A stretch of DNA of 64,000 nucleotides, from NCBI GenBank assembly GCA_013288325.1, contig JABDCB010000007.1, forward strand, positions 1-64,000. The letters run 5' to 3'. Shown here piece after piece: positions 38,483 to 49,558 of the stretch. The stretch is from Bacteroidota bacterium (GTDB taxonomy: Bacteria; Bacteroidota; Bacteroidia; Palsa-965). The translations under genes and the position numbers were made by a program. A model generated the notes under the pieces. It was not told where the DNA came from. It searched no databases and was given only the letters and a program-made list of their open reading frames with translations. The first letter of the stretch is position 1, and each line of letters begins with the position of its first letter.

Positions 38483-38539
38483 GGTGGCTGAGCGGAGTCG
38501 AATCCTAGTTATCGTTGATTTCGACTTCGCTCAACCACC
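38483..38539. repeat. REP-like inverted repeat (GGTGGCTGAGCGGAGTCGAA ... TTCGACTTCGCTCAACCACC)
   Basis: Two 20-nt arms, complementary at all but ~2 positions, adjacent to the right end of the 21-bp array. Confidence 0.7.
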
Positions 38540-38572
38540 GGAAGGAAAGTTACTCAGCCACCGGAAGGGAAA

Positions 38573-39109
38573 TCAATTCCATATCGGAGGCGCCATCTTC
38601 ACCGGATCGCGTTCAAACACTATTTGGATTTTCTCAATCAGTATATTGCATTCTTTCTCACTCATATATACGGTTGTCCGGAATAAAGGAATAGGCTGGT
38701 TGTTTTTATCATACCCCTGAAAATGAACCAGTCCTTCTTTTATACCGTCTTCTTCCCGCATCACTTCAAAATGAAATGCGAGTCTGCCCCCATGTTCCAT
38801 CACTTTTTTGGCAGACTGAATAATCCCATAATTGTATTGACTTACAATTGTCTTTGTGCTGAACGAGATTATTTCTTCTCCAAACGCGTTCCATAATAAA
38901 TACTTGGACAAGAGTGTCCCCAAAACGCCTATCACAATCAGAACCGTTCCCCCGCTTTGCAAATCGCCTTTGGAAAATATTGTCAAGGCGATGCCTGTAA
39001 CCAGGGATAAACCTATAAAACAAAGCAACACCCGGGCAATCCTGCTGGACGCAACTTTCCCGACCAGATAAACACAGACGCCATCTGTCTTGATTTGAAT
39101 TGTATTCAT
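38573..39109 (-). CDS. Hypothetical membrane protein
   Basis: 178 aa, two TM segments (VLLCFIGLSLVTGIALTIF, GTVLIVIGVLGTLLSKYLLW). Confidence 0.65.
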   Translation of the reverse strand: MNTIQIKTDGVCVYLVGKVASSRIARVLLCFIGLSLVTGIALTIFSKGDLQSGGTVLIVIGVLGTLLSKYLLWNAFGEEIISFSTKTIVSQYNYGIIQSAKKVMEHGGRLAFHFEVMREEDGIKEGLVHFQGYDKNNQPIPLFRTTVYMSEKECNILIEKIQIVFERDPVKMAPPIWN

Positions 39110-39270
39110 GATTAGGGTTTATTGCGCTCTTTTCAAATATACGGAAAACTGTTTCTTTACCGGTGGCTTTCATAAAGACTAAAAACATAACATTAGAATT
39201 AACCGGAATTACAACTCAAAAGGTGTGATTTTATACCTTTGGTCTTCTACAGAACCAATACACCTGCATC

Positions 39271-40362
39271 ATGCATACCAGATCGGCAATTATTCCCAGG
39301 CTTGCGGGATTCCTACTCCTGCTTATACTTATTACATCTTCCTGCAAACGCAAGGAATCAGGAACTACCACAACAACAACCCCTCCTCCGGGTCCGGATA
39401 TAAGCAATACCTATGGATATGGTATCCTGCAAAAGGTAAGCGGAATCTGGAACGGCCCCGTTACCTCCACCACTCCACTGGGTGGATATCCTCAGTGGAT
39501 TGTTGATTTCAGACCTATATCGGGAAACCAGGTTTCGGCCAAGAACGAGCTGGATACTTTGAATAAAATATTCATGTCTTTCTTTATTGTGAAATATGAA
39601 AACCAGTATAAAGTAGCTTTCCGCAACGGAGGTAATTTTAACGGCATGCAACGGGTTTCTTATTTCGTAGCAGACAGTGTTTCGGAAACAAGTCATGGAT
39701 CTTTCTATCGTTTTGCCGAAGCGGTTAAAGGAAAGAAGAGGGCCTATACAAATATTATTTTCAGGGCCGACAGTATGTATCTCCTTACATTTACCAATCA
39801 AAGCAATACGCAGCCAAGTCCCACTCCTCACATGACCTGGAGCGCCCAGCTTCAGGATACCACATCCTGCAGCAATGCCATCACTCATTTTTCCTATCCC
39901 CAGAAAACACTGACGAAAGATTTTACCAATGCTTTTGCATCGGTAGCCGAAGCGGTTTATTTTGCTCCTTCGGGCCCGCCCTCGGGCGATCCTTACCCCG
40001 ATACCATACAACCTTATCTGGGTACCACCACCGCCTCCTTTACATTTGCTCCGTCATACACTCCTTCTTCTTCCAAAAAGGTATTGATGATTATCACTAC
40101 CCAGCCTTTGTTTTCAGGTGCCACTTTTCTCAGCGCCAATCTTAAATACAGATCGCGTTATGTAACGTTATCATCCACCAGCACCAGTTATTCATTTACC
40201 CTCATGCATCCAGGCACATATTATTATTATGCCTTGTATGATAATGCCGGTACCGGCACCTATGGCAGCGGAGACTGGATAAGTACAGCCAATACGACAT
40301 TTACATTAAGTCCTTTAGGGACAGCCAATGTGTCCACACAAATTAATTTTACCATACCCTGA
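39271..40362 (+). CDS. Hypothetical lipoprotein
   Basis: 363 aa; LLLILITSSCKRKESG lipobox. Confidence 0.75.
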   Translation: MHTRSAIIPRLAGFLLLLILITSSCKRKESGTTTTTTPPPGPDISNTYGYGILQKVSGIWNGPVTSTTPLGGYPQWIVDFRPISGNQVSAKNELDTLNKIFMSFFIVKYENQYKVAFRNGGNFNGMQRVSYFVADSVSETSHGSFYRFAEAVKGKKRAYTNIIFRADSMYLLTFTNQSNTQPSPTPHMTWSAQLQDTTSCSNAITHFSYPQKTLTKDFTNAFASVAEAVYFAPSGPPSGDPYPDTIQPYLGTTTASFTFAPSYTPSSSKKVLMIITTQPLFSGATFLSANLKYRSRYVTLSSTSTSYSFTLMHPGTYYYYALYDNAGTGTYGSGDWISTANTTFTLSPLGTANVSTQINFTIP

Positions 40363-40416
40363 TTTATCACGATCGCATCAGCTTGCTTTCCATGAATGGA
40401 ATATGAACTCCGTACG

Positions 40417-42462
40417 ATGAAGAAACTATTTTCTCTCTCTTCCCTTTTCATTATTCACATTTCACTTCTTGCACAGCCGCATACCATAGATTCTCTTCGT
40501 CATGCTTTAAAAATCCAGGCTCAGGATACCGGCAAAGTAAACACCCTGAATCTTTTAAGTGCCAAGCTCAGAAGAGCCGGGAATTACGATACGTCCATGA
40601 TATATGCCAGCACGGCACAAGCATTGGCTGAAAAGCTGGGATATAAGAAAGGAATCGCTATTGCTTTCCGGAACATTGGTAATGTTTATAATAATGAAGG
40701 GAAGTATGCGGAAGCTTTAAAATTCGATCTGAAAGCTTTGGCCATAAGCAAACAAAACAACGACAAGCAGGGCAGCGCCGACGATCTGGGAAATATAGCC
40801 AACGTATATTTTGAACAGGGGAATTTTACAAAGACCCTGGAATATGATTCGGCAGCATTGGTCATAGACACACAGATTGGCAACAAAAAAGGGATTGCAA
40901 CCGATCTTGGCAATATGGGAAATGCCTATGCCTCACAGGGAAACTACATCAAATCGCTCGACTATTATAATAAAGCCATTACCATAACCAATGAAATAGG
41001 AGACCAGGACGGGGTGGCCCGAAACCTGGGCAACCTGGGAATTATTTATTATACCCAGGGTAACTTTCCAAAAGCGCTGGACTGCTATTTTAAAGCCCTT
41101 GCCATGGATCAGAAAAGCGGCAACAAAAATCAGGTGGAAGACGTGCTGATCAATATAGGCAGTATTTATTATGTACAGGCCAATTACACAAAAGCGCATG
41201 AATACTATTTTAATGCATTAAGTCTGGGCATGGCCATGGGCGACAAAGCAAACATCGGTAATTGCCTGAGTAACCTGGGCTCTATTTATGCTGACCAGCA
41301 CCAGAATGATTCGGCCCTGGTGTATTTTCAAAAAGCACTGACTATAGCTGAAAGCATAGGCGACAAAGACGGTGTGGGTATAAGCCTTTGCAATATTGGT
41401 AATAACTACCGCAACAGGGGCAATTCTACCCGGGCACTTGAATACTATTTCAAAGCCTTACCAACGCTGAGACAGATCGGAGATAAACGGTTTATCACCA
41501 CTTCCTATTCAAATATCGGAAGTGGCTATCTGAAACTCAGGAATTATAAACTCGCCCAAACATACCTCGATTCGGCTCTTACCCTGTCGAAAGATATAGG
41601 CGGTAAAGATGACATCCAGTTTATATACACCAGTATGGCCTCGCTGGATAGCGCTGAAGGCAATTACAAAAAAGCATTGGAAGATTATAAGAACTATGTC
41701 GTTTACCGCGACAGCATGATAAACCAGGAAAGCGTAAAAAAGATGACCCGTATGGAGGTAACCTTCGAATACGAACGAAGAGATGATTCCTTAGCCTCCG
41801 TTCAGGAAAAAGCAAACATCATACGAAAAGCCGAAATAAGCCGAAAGAGCATTATTACCGACAGCGCCATTGTTATAGCCATACTCACAGCCATACTGGC
41901 GGTACTCTATATAAACAGGTATCAGCTAAAGCGCAAAAAAGACAAAATGCTTTTTGAGAAAAACATGGAGCTCTCGCAACAACAAAACAATGTGTTAAAA
42001 CTGGAAAAGCAACGGGCCGAAGATGAACTGGCCAATGCCCGGATTATGCTCGATGATTATGTAAAGAACATCGTAGAAAAGAATGAATTGCTGGAACAGT
42101 TTAAGCTGGATATGGAAAACCTTAAAATACTGAAGGCAAAAGAAATAGATGAAAACCGCATAGCGCACCTGGAAAGTTTAAATAAAGCCACCATTCTGAC
42201 CGAAGACGACTGGAATAAATTTAAGGACCTCTTTGAACAGGCTTATAAAGGATTCTTTATCCGCCTGAAAGAAAAACTGCCCGATCTGACCCAGGCAGAA
42301 ATAAGATTGGTGTGTTTAACCAAATTGAAATTAGACACCAAACAAATGGCCGTTATTTTAGCCGTATCGGCCGATACCATAAAAAAGACCCGCTACCGGC
42401 TGAGAAAAAAGCTCGGTTTATCCGAAGAAGACAGCATCGATGACATAGCTGCATCTGTCTGA
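40417..42462 (+). CDS. TPR-repeat transmembrane protein with C-terminal LuxR-like HTH
   Basis: Signal peptide, >8 TPRs, TM, coiled coil, LPDLTQAEIRLVCLTKLKLDTKQMAVILAVSADTIKKTRYRLRKKLGL. Confidence 0.9.
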   Translation: MKKLFSLSSLFIIHISLLAQPHTIDSLRHALKIQAQDTGKVNTLNLLSAKLRRAGNYDTSMIYASTAQALAEKLGYKKGIAIAFRNIGNVYNNEGKYAEALKFDLKALAISKQNNDKQGSADDLGNIANVYFEQGNFTKTLEYDSAALVIDTQIGNKKGIATDLGNMGNAYASQGNYIKSLDYYNKAITITNEIGDQDGVARNLGNLGIIYYTQGNFPKALDCYFKALAMDQKSGNKNQVEDVLINIGSIYYVQANYTKAHEYYFNALSLGMAMGDKANIGNCLSNLGSIYADQHQNDSALVYFQKALTIAESIGDKDGVGISLCNIGNNYRNRGNSTRALEYYFKALPTLRQIGDKRFITTSYSNIGSGYLKLRNYKLAQTYLDSALTLSKDIGGKDDIQFIYTSMASLDSAEGNYKKALEDYKNYVVYRDSMINQESVKKMTRMEVTFEYERRDDSLASVQEKANIIRKAEISRKSIITDSAIVIAILTAILAVLYINRYQLKRKKDKMLFEKNMELSQQQNNVLKLEKQRAEDELANARIMLDDYVKNIVEKNELLEQFKLDMENLKILKAKEIDENRIAHLESLNKATILTEDDWNKFKDLFEQAYKGFFIRLKEKLPDLTQAEIRLVCLTKLKLDTKQMAVILAVSADTIKKTRYRLRKKLGLSEEDSIDDIAASV

Positions 42463-42590
42463 CAATCAACACCTATCTTCATTGTCCACCTCGTTGTCTA
42501 CCCTACATATTAGGTAAGGCCTTGACATGGATATAGTTTTGCTTCGTCAATCACCATAAAACTATTCACAACGACTTAAAACCCAAAAAC

Positions 42591-43238
42591 ATGAAATCAA
42601 TCTTATCCGGTCTCTCCGTCCTTACCATTTTATTGCTCACTTCCTGTGGAGGATCTTCCACCAACGGAAGCTTACCGGCAGCAGACAGCGCCAAGGGAAG
42701 TTCAGCACAAATGGCGTCTTCCGCAGGTTCAACTTCCGCTTCTGCCCCAACCATGACTATCAACGAAGCCGACTGGCAAATGAAAGACCTCAGCACCGTG
42801 GCACCCCTCATCCATATTTCCATGAAAGTGCCGAAAGACGCTATTCTGGAAAAAAATGGAAATGGCGGAGTTGATATTCATGTAAGCGACTTCTACATTA
42901 TTACGGTAAGCGCTCCTGCCGTATCAACCGCTAAAGAAGCATTGGATGATATAAAAGGACTCACCATAAAAGGCCAGAGCTATATGAATGGAAAAACCCT
43001 GGCCGAAGAAAGCAACGGGATGGTTTATACCGAGCAAATGAAAACCGAAGTCAACGGCACCACCTATGAACCGGAAGTACATTTTGCCTATATCATTGGC
43101 AAGCCCGACGGAGCTTTTTATTCGGTCATGGATGTACGTCCGCTGAGTAATTTCAGCGTGCGCGGTTCCGCTTACAGCGCTGATATGGCAAATAAGATTT
43201 ATGCGATTGTAAAAGGGTCGGCAAAAGAGAATAAGTAA
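42591..43238 (+). CDS. Hypothetical lipoprotein
   Basis: 215 aa; LTILLLTSCGGSST lipobox. Confidence 0.75.
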   Translation: MKSILSGLSVLTILLLTSCGGSSTNGSLPAADSAKGSSAQMASSAGSTSASAPTMTINEADWQMKDLSTVAPLIHISMKVPKDAILEKNGNGGVDIHVSDFYIITVSAPAVSTAKEALDDIKGLTIKGQSYMNGKTLAEESNGMVYTEQMKTEVNGTTYEPEVHFAYIIGKPDGAFYSVMDVRPLSNFSVRGSAYSADMANKIYAIVKGSAKENK

Positions 43239-43303
43239 TCCTTATAGTATAAAGCCTATAAAATTGATTTTAATATAGTCATGAAATCTAAACATAAACT
43301 ACC

Positions 43304-44404
43304 ATGAAAAAACATCTCCTCATACTATTCATCGCACTGTTATTCGGCACTTCCTTATTTGCTCAGGATGAGCATAAATTAAAGCCCATACGCAAAGATT
43401 ATAAATATGGATACGGCTATGATGCTAATGGTGGGATATTCAGCATTCCTCCGAAATATGACGATGCTCTTTATTTTGAAGAAGGACTGGCTCCGGTAAA
43501 AACAGGTGAGAAATGGGGGTTTATCAATGAGCAGGGAGTAACAGTGATTCCTTTCAAGTTCGATTATGCCAACATATTCGGTAATGGCTATGCCACGGTA
43601 GGCATGAACGGAGCAAACGGACAATACAAATACGGTCTGATCAATAAATCAGGCGCGGTGGTTATTCCCTGTAAGTATGATGGCATAGGGGATGTTGCAG
43701 AGGGATTGATTTCTGTTGTGGTTGGGGATAAACTTGGATTTATCAATACAAAGGGCGCGGTGGTTATTCCTATGAAGTTTGATTTCAAATCAGGACAAAT
43801 GGTGGATTTTGCCGGAGGCTTTGCACGCGTGGTGGTGGAGAAAAAATACGAGTTCATTGATAAAACGGGTAAGGTAATCACAGCTCCGAAATATTCATCG
43901 GCAGCAGATTTTACAGAAGGCATGGCTGCGGTGGCCATTGATACCAGCTGGAACAAACATACCAGCGATGGTACCAAGGAAACCATAGCCTGGGGATTTA
44001 TCAATACAACAGGAAAAGAAGCCATTCCCTGCCGTTATGAAAATGTGGGCAATTTTGAAAAAGGTGTTGCCAAAGCTTATCTGGACGGTAACGTATTGAG
44101 CATTGATAAAAGCGGTAAAGTCGTTGACACGTTAACAAGAGCTCCGCGCAAACGGGTCCTTGTGTTAGATTCCACGGTAACCAGCGGCCGGATTAATAAA
44201 ATGGGCCGGATTACTGTTACATACAACGGAGGCTTTATCCAAAAGTTTACGATAAACGATACCCCTGTCTATAACACATCAACCAGTCCGATCAATGTGG
44301 ATACCAAAAAGCTGGGGCTCAAACCCGGCAGCAAAGCAACCGTTAAAATCATTTACACCAAAGGCACCCATGTGAAATTTATGCAGGGCCAGGGAATAGA
44401 ATAG
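43304..44404 (+). CDS. WG repeat-containing protein
   Basis: Repeats EKWGFINEQGVTVIPFKFDYAN, YKYGLINKSGAVVIPCKYDGIGD, KLGFINTKGAVVIPMKFD, IAWGFINTTGKEAIPCRYENVG. Confidence 0.93.
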   Translation: MKKHLLILFIALLFGTSLFAQDEHKLKPIRKDYKYGYGYDANGGIFSIPPKYDDALYFEEGLAPVKTGEKWGFINEQGVTVIPFKFDYANIFGNGYATVGMNGANGQYKYGLINKSGAVVIPCKYDGIGDVAEGLISVVVGDKLGFINTKGAVVIPMKFDFKSGQMVDFAGGFARVVVEKKYEFIDKTGKVITAPKYSSAADFTEGMAAVAIDTSWNKHTSDGTKETIAWGFINTTGKEAIPCRYENVGNFEKGVAKAYLDGNVLSIDKSGKVVDTLTRAPRKRVLVLDSTVTSGRINKMGRITVTYNGGFIQKFTINDTPVYNTSTSPINVDTKKLGLKPGSKATVKIIYTKGTHVKFMQGQGIE

Positions 44405-44497
44405 CGGTTTATACAAGGTCATGAACGGAGCCAACGAATGTTCTTATTTTAGTATGCAGAATATGAAAGCAGAATTACTCCTCAATAAACAAACGCC

Positions 44498-45496
44498 ATG
44501 AAAAATAAAAAAACAGACATTTTACAAGCAGAGGATTTACAAAAAATGTATGAGAAGGGAAGCTTTGCGCCTCATTCCCCTGAAAAAATCTTCAACGACT
44601 CAAAGTATAATTATAATGTATTGAAGTCGGCCCCGTTTTTTGGAGAAGAAACGCTGGGGATTTATATAAAGATATATGACAAACTGGGTGAAATGGGCTA
44701 CGCACCCGCACTCTATGAACTCGGCTTACTTCATTTTAACGGTGAATGGTGGCTTGAACAAGACCTGAAAAAAGCCCTCGACTACCATACAAAAGCAGTG
44801 GCACTTGGAAATACCGATGCCATGTTCGAACTCTATGTATATCATTCAACCGGGCAGGGAGGCGTAAAGCAGGATAATAAAGTAGCACTGGAATGGTGCA
44901 AAAAAGCCGCCGAGAAAGGCCACTACAGGGCCTGTTTTAATATGGCTTCATTCTATGCCACTGGTAATGGTGTAAAACAGGATATGGATGAGTCTGTAAA
45001 ATGGTATGAAAGAGCATCGAAGGCAGGGAATGGAAAAGCCAGCGCCACCCTGGGCGTCATGTATAAAATGGGGCAGGAAATTAAGGCCGATGCTGAAAAA
45101 GCGGAAGAGTACTTTAAGCTTGCCGAGGAACAATTATTTGACCTGGAAGAATTCCTTGCCATGTTCGGCATTGAACGGTATGAAAAGAAAAACCAAAAAT
45201 CGGCCAAAACAACAAAGAAAGACACCTGTAAAACGCTCCCCCTTCCTACAAAAGATGACTTTAAAACACTTATTGAAGGGCTTTGCAAAGCAACAAAGAC
45301 AGGTGAAGTAAGAAAGATTTATGATTCGTTTTATGAAAACAAGGAACCAATTTCAGCTATGTCTATTGTAGAAACCGATGAGGATGTCAAACTAATAGAA
45401 AAATGGGTGACCCTTATTTATGACCGGATAGCTGACATTGCAGGAACCGACGCAGCGGAGGAACTGGCTGAGGTTGCAGACGAAATCTTCAGGTAA
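44498..45496 (+). CDS. Sel1-like repeat (SLR) protein
   Basis: DLKKALDYHTKAVALGNTDAMFELYVYHSTGQGGVKQDNKVALEWCKKAAEKGHYRACFNMASFYATGNGVKQDMDESVKWYERASKAGN. Confidence 0.92.
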   Translation: MKNKKTDILQAEDLQKMYEKGSFAPHSPEKIFNDSKYNYNVLKSAPFFGEETLGIYIKIYDKLGEMGYAPALYELGLLHFNGEWWLEQDLKKALDYHTKAVALGNTDAMFELYVYHSTGQGGVKQDNKVALEWCKKAAEKGHYRACFNMASFYATGNGVKQDMDESVKWYERASKAGNGKASATLGVMYKMGQEIKADAEKAEEYFKLAEEQLFDLEEFLAMFGIERYEKKNQKSAKTTKKDTCKTLPLPTKDDFKTLIEGLCKATKTGEVRKIYDSFYENKEPISAMSIVETDEDVKLIEKWVTLIYDRIADIAGTDAAEELAEVADEIFR

Positions 45497-45818
45497 CGAA
45501 ATAAAGAATATGAATTCATTCAAATTCTGATTTCAACTATTTGCTTTGAGTGCCTTAGAAGCCCGTTCGGCCAGGATATTTGTCATGGGCAGCCCGGTAA
45601 TGTTGCAACCCGAAGCAAGACCTGATGATGCACGACTTCCTTCCAAACTCCGGGAAAGAAACAAAAGGTGAAGGCACTGGTTTGCCATAATTCAAACTAA
45701 ATTCCCGGGGTACTACATAAATATGTAGTATTCCTTTTCTGCTTTGTATTTCATTTTTAAAAAAAAACGATCCTGCTTCCAAGGCTTCAACAAGATAATT
45801 TTAGTTAGATTTACTGGT

Positions 45819-48800
45819 ATGAAAGCCACATTCCGTTTGGTTTTTATGCTGGAGCTTTTCATCCTCACGCTCTGCATGAATGCTCAGAATGAAATACGGT
45901 TTAATCACCTGAGTCTGGGTGGCGGACCGCAGGACAGAGCTGTTCATTGCATTATCCAGGATAGTAAAGGATATCTCTGGTTTGGTACACGGGGCGGGCT
46001 TTGCCGTTATGATGGCAATGAAGTTGTAACCTATATGCATTCGGCAGCAGACTCCGGTTCCCTCGCTAACAATTTAATCATCTGCCTGTTCGAAGATCAC
46101 ACACATGCCATCTGGGCAGGCACATTCTATGGCCTGAGCCGCTTTGATCCCATTAAGAAAAAATTCACCAGTTATTACTTTGACAAATGGTCGTCACGGG
46201 TAGGGTCCAATTATATCACCAACATTCTGGAGGATAACAAGGGCACTCTTTGGGTTTCCACTATTACCGGAATATATACCACACAGCCAGAGAACCCATC
46301 TTTTTCGCTTACAAAACTCTTCTCGCAAAAATCATCAGGCCCCCTTGCCCAAGGCATCTGCTGTACTCATTCCGGTAGGGTTTTTGTTATGCTGGATTCA
46401 CTCATTCTTTATACGGATAATTACGGAAAAGTGTTTAAGCCTGTCTCCCGTCATTTTCTCGCTACTCAGAATTTGCTTGCATCGCTCTATCTCGACGATC
46501 AGGAAACACTATGGCTGGGTGATTCCAGAGCGAAAAAAATCTATAAGATGGACAGCCGGTCGTTCCGGACTAAGGAATATTGTCTGGATACCAACATCGT
46601 GAATTCCTTTGACATCTTATCGCTGGGCAAGCTGAACGATTCCACACTGATGGCTGGAACCGCTTTCGGATCCGGTATAAAGAACGGAGGGGGAGTGTTT
46701 TTACTGAATACAAACACCGGAAAATTTATCAATTATTTTAATGATGTTTCCAATGCATTCAGCCTCTCTGCCAATAGTGTCTGGTGTGTATTCAGGGATA
46801 AGCAAAACAACGTGTGGTTGGGTACAGAAAAAGGTCCTGATATGTTTAACACCTGGGAATGGGGATTTCACTGGTCTTCTTCCTCAAGCTGGGACTTATC
46901 ACACTACGGCGATTTCTCCGTCGTATCTATGTGTGCAGATAAAAACGGACATATCTGGCTTGGAACATCAACCGGGTTGATTGAATATAATGCCGGGAGT
47001 AAACGATTTTCACTTTATGTTCCTCCATATCCTCCTTCTCAGGTATACAAGAACAATGTTTTCACCATTTTCAATTCGAACGATACCTTGTTTTTGGGCA
47101 TACGCTCAGGAGGGTTTATCCGATTTGATATAAACACGCATCTGTTTGATACCACCCGATTTCGAAATCCTGAAATTCAGGAATTATATGCAAAGACTCC
47201 CAGAAGCATTGCCAGAGAAAAAGATGGCACCTATTGGTTTGCCACCTTTCCCGGAGATGTATTCAGTTATAATCTCTCCACGCATGAAGGGAAACATTAT
47301 TTTAAGAGAGATTCTTTATTCAATTCCGTTCACCGGAATTATATCCGGTGCATGAATATAGATAAGTATGACAATAAATGGTTTGGCACCTATGACGGGG
47401 AGTTTTACCGCATACCTCATAAGTCCGACAGTGTTATATGGAACGGTGCTAAGGATACAAAAAACGAAATCATGGGCAGAAGCCGGATCAATGATATCGT
47501 TTGTGACACCAACGGCGATGTATACATCGCTACCCAATCCGATGGGCTGATTGTCTATCATGCCCGAAACAAAAAGTTTGAAGCCATCCGCAATCCCCGG
47601 CGACCTGGAGATAATCTCATCCGGAAAATTGTGATAAGCGATCATAATAAATTATGGCTTGCCACAGGAAGCGGATTTACCAGCTGGGACATGACAACAC
47701 AGGAGTTTCTCAACTACAGCTACGGAGATAAATTTCTGGATGTGATGGGCATAGCGGGATGCGCTGATCAGAAAGGCAATATTTATTTCGGCGGAGACAA
47801 TGAGTTGCTCTATTTTAATCCTGGAACGCTTGCTCCTCCCCCTTCCGGAATTGACCCCAAAGTAACCGCGGTAAATATCATGAATAAGGGATATCTCCAC
47901 GACCTGGATGAAACCGTTTCACTGGGTTACAAAGACAATGTGATTTCATTTATGTATTCAGCATTTGATTTTTTGAATGAAAAACAGGATCATTTTGCCT
48001 ATATGCTGGAGGGATTCGATACCGACTGGAACTACTGTGGAAATCTTCATTTTGCCAATTACACAAATCTTCCGGGAGGACATTATACATTTCGCCTCAA
48101 GGCTCAGAATGTGAAAGGTGTATGGGTGGAGGCTGCACACCCCATCCGCATTTACATCGCCACCCCTTATTGGAAAACAACCTGGTTTTTAATTGCTTGT
48201 TGTTTGATGGGTTTTGGACTTGTGTTTGCTTTTTACTATCTTAGAATTCAGCGAAAGTTGGAGACCGAACGACTGCGGTTAAGACTGGCCAGAGACCTGC
48301 ATGATGATATCGGTTCTTCACTCAGCTCTATTTCTATTTTAAGCAATATGGCTACGAAAATGGATTCATCTCTTCAGGAAGAAACCCAATCTCTTTTTCA
48401 CAAAATATCAGAATCTTCAATCCGAACGATTGATTCCATGAAGGATCTTGTTTGGGCCATTCATCCTGAAAATGACCGGATGGACTCGCTTTTTGCCAAA
48501 ATGAGAGCCCATGCTGCCGACACGCTGGAACCTAAAGAGATTGATTATAGCTTTCAGGCGGAAGAGAAACTGGAAACGATAAAATTATCTATGGAGGTAA
48601 AAAAGCATTTTTATCTTATATTTAAAGAGGCTATTAATAACCTGGTTAAGTATTCCAAATCTCCGTCCGCAGAAATATGCATATTTACGCAAAACGGTAA
48701 GATAGAGACACGGATTACCGACAAGGGCATCGGGTTTAATCCCACCCGGGTAAGGATGGGTAACGGATTGAAAAATATGGAGCAAAGGGCCCTGCTTCTG

Positions 48801-48872
48801 AATGGAATACTTTACATAGACAGTCAATTGGGAAGTGGAACTTGTGTGCGATTGGTTTTCCCGATAGCTTAG
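45819..48872 (+). CDS. Two-component regulator propeller sensor histidine kinase (Reg_prop, Y_Y_Y, HisKA_3)
   Basis: DSKGYLWFGTRGGLCRYDG, NNVWLGTEKGPDMF; RLARDLHDDIGSSLSSISILSNMA; IFKEAINNLVKYSKSPSAEI. Confidence 0.94.
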   Translation: MKATFRLVFMLELFILTLCMNAQNEIRFNHLSLGGGPQDRAVHCIIQDSKGYLWFGTRGGLCRYDGNEVVTYMHSAADSGSLANNLIICLFEDHTHAIWAGTFYGLSRFDPIKKKFTSYYFDKWSSRVGSNYITNILEDNKGTLWVSTITGIYTTQPENPSFSLTKLFSQKSSGPLAQGICCTHSGRVFVMLDSLILYTDNYGKVFKPVSRHFLATQNLLASLYLDDQETLWLGDSRAKKIYKMDSRSFRTKEYCLDTNIVNSFDILSLGKLNDSTLMAGTAFGSGIKNGGGVFLLNTNTGKFINYFNDVSNAFSLSANSVWCVFRDKQNNVWLGTEKGPDMFNTWEWGFHWSSSSSWDLSHYGDFSVVSMCADKNGHIWLGTSTGLIEYNAGSKRFSLYVPPYPPSQVYKNNVFTIFNSNDTLFLGIRSGGFIRFDINTHLFDTTRFRNPEIQELYAKTPRSIAREKDGTYWFATFPGDVFSYNLSTHEGKHYFKRDSLFNSVHRNYIRCMNIDKYDNKWFGTYDGEFYRIPHKSDSVIWNGAKDTKNEIMGRSRINDIVCDTNGDVYIATQSDGLIVYHARNKKFEAIRNPRRPGDNLIRKIVISDHNKLWLATGSGFTSWDMTTQEFLNYSYGDKFLDVMGIAGCADQKGNIYFGGDNELLYFNPGTLAPPPSGIDPKVTAVNIMNKGYLHDLDETVSLGYKDNVISFMYSAFDFLNEKQDHFAYMLEGFDTDWNYCGNLHFANYTNLPGGHYTFRLKAQNVKGVWVEAAHPIRIYIATPYWKTTWFLIACCLMGFGLVFAFYYLRIQRKLETERLRLRLARDLHDDIGSSLSSISILSNMATKMDSSLQEETQSLFHKISESSIRTIDSMKDLVWAIHPENDRMDSLFAKMRAHAADTLEPKEIDYSFQAEEKLETIKLSMEVKKHFYLIFKEAINNLVKYSKSPSAEICIFTQNGKIETRITDKGIGFNPTRVRMGNGLKNMEQRALLLNGILYIDSQLGSGTCVRLVFPIA

Positions 48873-48895
48873 TTAATTTTCAGGGAATCGAATTT

Positions 48896-49558
48896 ATGAG
48901 TCAACCACCTATAACACCCCCAGTACCGATCAGCGTATTTATTTACGAGGATAATCCCGATCTTCTTCAGTCTTTACAATGGATGATAAAGGCGTATAAG
49001 GATTTCCGGGTAGTTGGTGCCAAGCAACTGGCTAATGATGTTATAGAAGACATGAAAGCATGTAAGCCGGATGTTGTCCTGATGGATATCGATATGCCGG
49101 AAACATCAGGGCTCGAGGCCTTAAAGAAAATCAAATCCAACTTTGAGGATATTGAGGTGCTCATGCTTACCATTTTCGACAGCAATGAAAATATCTTTAA
49201 CTGTATCCAGGCCGGAGCTTCCGGTTATTTGCTGAAAGGGACATTGCCGGAACGTATCATGGAGGCTATCCGGGATGTAAAAGAAGGTGGCGCTCCCATG
49301 ACCCCTGTTGTAGCCAAGAAAGCCCTGGCCCTGCTTACCAAGGTATCGGGAGAGTCGAAAAACACGGCCGGTTTAACACCCCGTGAACAACAGGTTTTAT
49401 CATACCTCACCAAAGGATTCAGCTATAAAATGATAGCCCATGAGCTGCAAATAAGCATCGATACTGTCCGTCATTTTATCAAAGGAGTATATAAAAAGCT
49501 TCATGTTAATTCTATGGCCGAAGCCATATCAAAGGCTATGAAGGACCGGTTGGTTTAG
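48896..49558 (+). CDS. NarL/FixJ family response regulator, cognate to the preceding kinase
   Basis: SVFIYEDNPDLLQSLQWMI...VVLMDIDMPETSGLEALKKIK...LTPREQQVLSYLTKGFSYKMIAHELQISIDTVRHFIKGVYKKL. Confidence 0.94.
   Translation: MSQPPITPPVPISVFIYEDNPDLLQSLQWMIKAYKDFRVVGAKQLANDVIEDMKACKPDVVLMDIDMPETSGLEALKKIKSNFEDIEVLMLTIFDSNENIFNCIQAGASGYLLKGTLPERIMEAIRDVKEGGAPMTPVVAKKALALLTKVSGESKNTAGLTPREQQVLSYLTKGFSYKMIAHELQISIDTVRHFIKGVYKKLHVNSMAEAISKAMKDRLV

Noticed and set aside
39358-40011. 217-aa minus ORF
   Set aside because: Antisense to a lipoprotein gene with a clear lipobox; composition typical of a shadow ORF.
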